DNA of 64,000 nucleotides from assembly GCA_031472005.1 (NCBI GenBank), contig PZJY01000009.1:434001-498000 (forward strand), written 5' to 3'. Source of the stretch: Tetracladium setigerum. Taxonomy: Eukaryota; Ascomycota; Leotiomycetes; Helotiales. A model generated the notes under the pieces. It did no database searches. It saw only the letters and a list, made by a program, of their open reading frames with translations, and was not told the origin of the DNA. Each line of letters starts with the position of its first letter. Position 1 is the first letter of the stretch. Below are positions 58,736-64,000 of this stretch, piece after piece. A program made the translations under genes and the position numbers.

Positions 58736-60624
58736 ATGTGTGCAGATTTGGAATGTGGGTTGGGCATGGAAGGTTTTACGATGGTGTTGGCTTTTGATGC
58801 ATAGGGATAGGCCATTTCTGCCTCTGCTTTGAGCTATATCACGAAAATCAACGCATAAAAGAATCTTTAATCGTACCCGGATTTGGATTGTGATATAATG
58901 ATGGAAAGTATTTTCGATGAGTGAGAGCGTCCAAAGTGTTTCGAAGTCACGCGGGTTTGAGATTGGATAGCTTGTGCAAGCTTCGTTCAGTTCTCCGAGA
59001 GTGTTTAAGATTTTCCTATTTCTCAGTGGGCATTGAAGGTTGATGGGAAGTCTTGCTTGAGGGCAACGATATCTTTACGAGTTTCACCAGGATCCAATTG
59101 TCTGGAAAGAATTGCCGACCTCTCCTATTTCCATATTGCTCGTCGATTCATTTACTTTAGATTCCAGACGAGTCTCGAAACTCGGTTTTCCCAAGAACTT
59201 TCAGCTTGCCGTTCAACTTGCCGCTAGGTCAAAACTCTCCGCTTTTGATGAAAACGCGTTTTCCGTCATTCTTTTCTGCCATACCTCGAGGACACCTCGT
59301 TTTGACTGACGGTGACCCAAGTCATAGATTTGGAGGAAAACCTTTCGTTGGCTTCATTACCCATGGTTCTTTCAATGCTTCCGTTCCATCTTTTTTCGCT
59401 TCAGGTGTTCTGCCCTCTTGTTCTGATGCTCTTTGGTTCTTGGTGTTCTTCCATGGAATTTCTCTTGTTCTCTTCTACAGAGTACTGACTGTTACATCTT
59501 CTGATTGACTGCCAAAAGCCGAAGTAGCCTCGTTGAATCGTAATTAAAACTCCGGATCGAACAATCTACGGATATGTTTGCTTGCACGCTAGTTGCAGAC
59601 TCATTGCACAATGTGGTATTCAGCACGAATACCCATCCTTCATCCAGGGGGAGATACGATGTTATTGTATTGTTTTCTAAAAACTGATAAACTCTTGTGG
59701 ATATCATGGAATGCCATGAGAAGAACAATGAACTCATCGTCTAGTGGGGAATGGAGTCCATGGATCAGCTTGATGCAACGTTGACAGGCCGTTGACGAGT
59801 TTTGGTGTGATTGTTTAACTAATTCAAGCTTCTACCTCAAACTATTTAGTGACAGACAGGTACATTTTCAATCTTCTAGATAGTCAAGGCGAGTCTCAAT
59901 GTCAACAAAGCGTCATGGTTCTTTGGCCTATGGAGCCCGTCTACAGAAGAAACCTGGCGTTTCTGTTGATAAGAGGTAAAGTTGGACTACTCGAGTAATG
60001 GAAAATATCTCAGGATTAGTTGGAGAATCTAATAGCTTCGACCGAGGCAGACCAACGAGATATTTAGCTTGAATTGGGAATTGCTTGTCAAACCTTGATA
60101 TACAGAAGTGGACGTATTCCTGTACTGCCCCTGTTCTCATTGGCCGAAGTCGTTGAACGTCACCGACCTCCCCATCCACAATTCTTCCAAACTTCAACCT
60201 CGTCCGAACTTCAATTTCCCACTCTCCGACCTGCGTCCAGGCTGCCATCAAAAGGATTGCAAATCCACCCCCATTATCTCGCAATTGTCATTATCTGCTG
60301 CGATTCACGGGCATGCCGTTATCTAATTTTTACCAGCATGAAGAACCACCTTCCTCTTCCTGTCGCAGACTCTTCGCAATGCGCGTTTCTGCGCTCAGGA
60401 AGCTGCAGATCAGCCGATGAAGAGAGAAAGTGAAAGGGATCGGCAAGTGCGCGAACCCGTTCTTGCGACTCAAGCTTTCAGTGATGGCAGCTGCGGGTAG
60501 CAAAAGTGATGTGCAGCGTATGAAGGTAGTGGGGGATATATGATGAAGTTATAAAGCTTCAGTCCCCTTCTACTTGGAATACCGCATCCCCTCCGCTACT
60601 CCTCGCATTCTCAAGTCCTTCGCG
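58736..60624. other. Intergenic 1.9 kb, no gene seen
   Basis: The left part is RPL20 3' flank. Frames at 59033-59508 and 59928-60433 are open but show no family signature. The right part is the promoter of the gamma-glutamyltransferase gene. Confidence 0.5.
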
Positions 60625-62428
60625 ATGTTGGTACCTTCTTTCGTCCTCGGAGCAATTGCTCTCGGCCAGGCTGTCAATGCGGCTGTAACATCTCAATCAG
60701 CGCCCAAGTTGGGAGCTGTAGCCTCTGAGCTGGCAGTGTGCTCCAAGATTGGAATCAATGCCCTCAAGCAAGGTGGCAATGCGGCAGATGCTGTGAGTTT
60801 TCTCTCCAGTTCTTGATAACTTTCACTGACATCTTCAGATCGTAGCAACGCAGCTTTGCGTCGGCACAGTAGGCATGTACCATTCTGGTCTTGGAGGAGG
60901 TGGTTTCGTGCTCGTCCGTTCCCCCAAAGGAGTATTCGAATTCATCGATTTCCGAGAAACTGCCCCTGCAGCAGCATTCGAAGACATGTATACAGCCAAC
61001 CCCGCACTCTCCTTGACCGGCGGACTTGCAAGTGGAGTCCCGGGCGAACTACGAGGTCTGGAATACCTACACAAGAAATATGGAAAGTTATCTTGGAAGA
61101 AGTTGGTGGAGCCTTCGATCAAACTCGCAAGATTTGGATTCGAGGTCAATGAAGATTTAGTGAAATATTTCGCATCTGCAACATCTTCATACGATTTCTT
61201 GACGTATGATTCGACTTGGGCAATTGATTTTGCGCCAAATGGAACAAGACTTGGCTTGGGTGATACCATGACGAGGAAGAGATATGCAGACACTTTGGAG
61301 AGCATTGCCGAGCATGGAGCAGATGCCTTCTATACTGGCGCAATTGCAAATGCGACGATCCAAGCTTTGCAAAGGTCTAATGGCACTATGACTTTGACGG
61401 ATTTGAAGAACTACACAATTGCGATCAGACCATCTTCCAACATCACATACCGCGGGTTCAACATTCAAAGTGGTTCCTCTCCATCCAGTGGAGCGGTAGT
61501 GCTTAGCGCATTGAAAATTGTGGAAGGGTTCGACATGTCCACTCCTTCCCAACTCAACTTCTCAACCCATTATCTCGATGAAGCCATCCGATTTGGATAT
61601 GGTCAACGAACTCTTCTCGGCGATCCCATCTATTTTCCCAACATAACTACTTACCAAGAGCGAATGGTATCTTCCAAGACTGCAGCCGAACTGCGTGCAA
61701 AAATTCAAAAATTCGGAACTCTAAATGTCTCAGAGTACAATCCAGATAGCTACGGAATCCTCGAAGACGATGGCACTAGCGCATCTGTAGCAGCCGACAA
61801 GAGTGGCCTTACCATTGCTTTGACCAGCACAATCAACACTTTATTCGGGAGTAAACTCATGATTCCGAGACTGGTGTAATCATGAACAATGAAATGAACG
61901 GTTTGTCTCCCCATTCAAATCTTGATTTAGAAGATTCAACTGACAACAAAAACAGATTTCTCCATCCCCGGCACCCGCAACGCCTTCGGCTACGCTCCCA
62001 ACCCCGTCAACTACGCGCGCCCTGGCGCCCGCCCTCTCTCCTCCATCTCCCCCACCATCGTCACCCTTCCCAACGGCGTCCCCTATATCTCTCACGCCTC
62101 CGCCGGCGGCTCCCGCATCATTACCGAAATCATCCAACACCTCTGGCACACGCTCGATCAAAATCTCACATCCGCTCAAGCACTCGCCGAACCACGTTTC
62201 CACGATCAGTTGTCACCCAATGTAGTGAGCTTTGAGTATGCTAGTGCAACCTATGGCGTGAAGGGGTACAACAACCAGACGACGGCCTTCTTGAACGAGA
62301 CAGGGAAGAGTATCACCTTTGTTGCTGTGGGGAGCACGACGGCGCAGGGATTGAGGATTTTGAAGAATGGAACTTTTGAAGCGGCTGGGGAGCCACGACA
62401 GTTGAATAGTGGAGGTTTCGCTATTTAA
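60625..62428 (+). CDS. Secreted gamma-glutamyltransferase (GGT), with one apparent missing base
   Basis: Three exons (60625-60792, 60839-61900, 61956-62428) give about 567 residues, normal for GGT. The ATG at 60625 begins a signal peptide (MLVPSFVLGAIALGQAVNA). The enzyme transfers or hydrolyses the gamma-glutamyl group of glutathione outside the cell or in the secretory route or vacuole. Family motifs: GAVASE, CSKIGINALKQGGNAADA, HSGLGGGGFVLV, FRETAPAAA, SGVPGELRG, the maturation/catalytic Thr region DDGTSASVA, LTSTINTLFGSK, NNEMNDFSIPG, PGARPLSSISPTIV and a C-terminal SGGFAI. The usual His after GTS is Ala here. The frame breaks at CC 61865-61866; one more C restores MIPETGVIMNNEMND and makes the length divisible by three. 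Confidence 0.92.
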
Positions 62429-63010
62429 TGAAAAACAAAAGGACAGTAATTAGAGGAAGATATGCTTTGTTTATTCATGTTTTATAGATAGATGCATGCT
62501 CCCTGACGAATTTAAGCGATACCCCCTTCGTTCTTGTCGTATTGAAATGGGACTAAAAGCCAGAGTTCCCTATTTCTCTTGGTTTTAGTTTCTTCCATTG
62601 CCCAACAATCCCAGCTGGCTTGTGAACGGAAAATGGGTAATACACAAAGTGTTGTAAAGTGTCGCTAGAGATATACTTTTGGATTGAGATAAGAAGGCGG
62701 GAGTTCAGCAGTCCATGGATGTTAATTCTGTTCACTGCCTGTTATTAATGTAGAGACGACATGACATGGCGGCGCATCAGCCAACAACACCTTGCGATGT
62801 GCCTTGCCCGCCAAGGCAATTCAGCCACAAATGACCTGCGGTTGCGGCCGAGACGATATCGTTCGAGAGAGGAGCACTTCGAATTCCAATCCTTCTTGCA
62901 ATACAGAGGTACCAACTTCACAATCTTGAAAAGGCTTCTCCGCCCTTGGGTTCTCTCTTTTCCATTTTTATATACCTCCTTCTCGCATCTCTCAGCCTTG
63001 CCCACTCAAC
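62429..63010. other. Intergenic, no gene seen
   Basis: This is the GGT 3' flank followed by a CT-rich promoter-like region with TATATA near 62969-62974, about 40 bases before the next start codon. Confidence 0.45.
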
Positions 63011-63944
63011 ATGAGCTTCGGTTTCAGTATCGGCGACTTTATCGCTGTGGGGAAGCTCTCCCTCAGCGTCTACAGATCATGCCGCGATGCGCCAGAAAGC
63101 TTCGGCAATATCGCTATTGAGACCCTCTCCTTACATGCAATTCTCACCGAAGTTGCAGAGATTATAACCGATCATGATATGTCGCCGACCAGAAAGAATA
63201 ATCTGGCGGCAATTGCGCAAGGCTGCGACAGTGTGCTTAAGGATTTACAGGCTCTGGTGCTGAAATATGAGTCTTTGGGAACACAGAGCAAGCAAACTTG
63301 GGACCGGATGAAGTGGGGAATGAACGATATTGCAGAGCTAAGGAGTAGGTTGATAAGTAATACGGTGTTACTTACGGCTTTTCTCAGGTTTGCTGCCCTT
63401 GCCAAGACGCTTTGTTTGATTACATGTCTAACACTTGCCGTATAGCACTTGTCAAATTGTGGTAGAGAAGAAGCTCAACAAGCTCGCTCAAGAATTCAAG
63501 GAAGGCAAACATGAAGGTTCTGTCATCACAACCGCAACTGTTGAAACGCTTGCCTATGACGATCAGCAAACATGGCGAACGATTCGGAAGGAGCTCGAAA
63601 ATATTGGAATTTCAGTCGCAGCTTTTGATTTGAACAAGAGCTTCATTCTGAATTGGTTTCAAAGGGCAATGGAAACTGGTGCCTTTGATGAAGGAATTGG
63701 AGAGCTGTTTTCAGAGGCTGGCGAATCTGACAGCGAGGCTGCCCTGTCGGTCAGATCTCGACATAGCTCGGCTTTTAATGAGGATCCAGAAAACCCAGCC
63801 AGCCCAACGGACGGTCTCATTGTGACACAATTACCACTGGCCACTACAAACTCACGCCCTCCTGCGGCCAGCCAGGGACCGAGATCGAGTCCTCCAAGAC
63901 CCCCGCGGCACATGAAGCCAGTTCACGCCCTGAGAGAAATCTAG
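63011..63944 (+). CDS. Short STAND-associated N-terminal-domain protein (MSFGFSIGDF family)
   Basis: Two exons (63011-63387, 63446-63944) give an unbroken 291 residues. The start MSFGFSIGDFIAVGKLSLSVYRSC closely matches MSFGFSVGDF of the gene at 11914; such N-termini precede NACHT, ankyrin, ULD or kinase modules in fungal STAND-like proteins. The domain continues as a helical bundle (LHAILTEVAEIITDHD, DSVLKDLQALVLKYESLG, WDRMKWGMNDIAELRSRL). The second exon holds FILNWFQRAMETGAFDEGIG and a Ser/Pro-rich end. No NTPase or repeat domain follows before the stop, so it may be a stand-alone effector-type protein or lack a further exon beyond the window edge at 64000. Confidence 0.72.
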
Positions 63945-64000
63945 CAACTGCAAGAAAACCCCCAACACTTCTTTTTTCTCTCCTCCGCACCGTTCTTCGG

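Overview
This window looks like nuclear DNA of a filamentous ascomycete. The genes carry many short GT-AG introns with CTAAC/CTGAC-like branch sites. The repertoire includes HET, HeLo, SesA/STAND-type and BTB proteins, a fungal xylose reductase, a CSN12 homologue and a fungal-type RPL20. AT-leaning base composition and family resemblance suggest Leotiomycetes (Botrytis/Sclerotinia relatives). That placement is an inference. I found no CRISPR array, rRNA, tRNA or recognisable intact transposon.

Layout. At 1.1-2.5 kb lies a xylose reductase (minus). A block at 4.4-18.4 kb holds two paralogous kinase-like genes (4359-9234 and 14862-18431). Between them sit a Lys/Glu-tailed orphan (9874-10842) and a fusion gene (11914-13897). 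The fusion joins a STAND-type N-terminus, a ubiquitin-like domain and an AMPK-beta-type glycogen-binding module. A small secreted protein (19055-19291) and a secreted amidohydrolase/decarboxylase (21032-22180) follow. At 22.9-35.1 kb is an apparent regulated-death or incompatibility cluster. A 2,143-residue kinase-ankyrin-TPR-like protein (minus) is head-to-head with a HeLo-pseudokinase (30275-32145), and a HET-domain gene (32793-35112) comes next. Then come an alpha/beta hydrolase with two micro-exons, a processive GT2 glycosyltransferase, a short ORF sharing the HeLo protein's N-terminal motif, a BTB gene, a minisatellite and an orphan basic protein. They are followed by a candidate structured Pol III-like RNA (about 49230-49415), a second BTB gene and a 3.4-kb stretch without a convincing gene. 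The window ends with housekeeping genes (CSN12, RPL20), a gamma-glutamyltransferase and a second short STAND-N-terminal protein.

How they work together. The metabolic genes (xylose reductase, GGT, GT2, hydrolase, decarboxylase) look independent. The HeLo, HET, STAND-N and kinase genes share domain vocabulary with fungal non-self recognition and programmed cell death. The strongest candidate for an undescribed system is the kinase-ankyrin-TPR/HeLo-pseudokinase/HET trio at 22.9-35.1 kb. Its HeLo member begins with a 15-residue motif that recurs at the start of a separate ORF at 41128.

Data quality. Eight otherwise coherent genes each need exactly one extra base to read through, nearly always in a short G/C run. 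I read these as probable homopolymer under-calls in the assembly, not as pseudogenes. Exon borders are hand-derived and may be off by a base or two.
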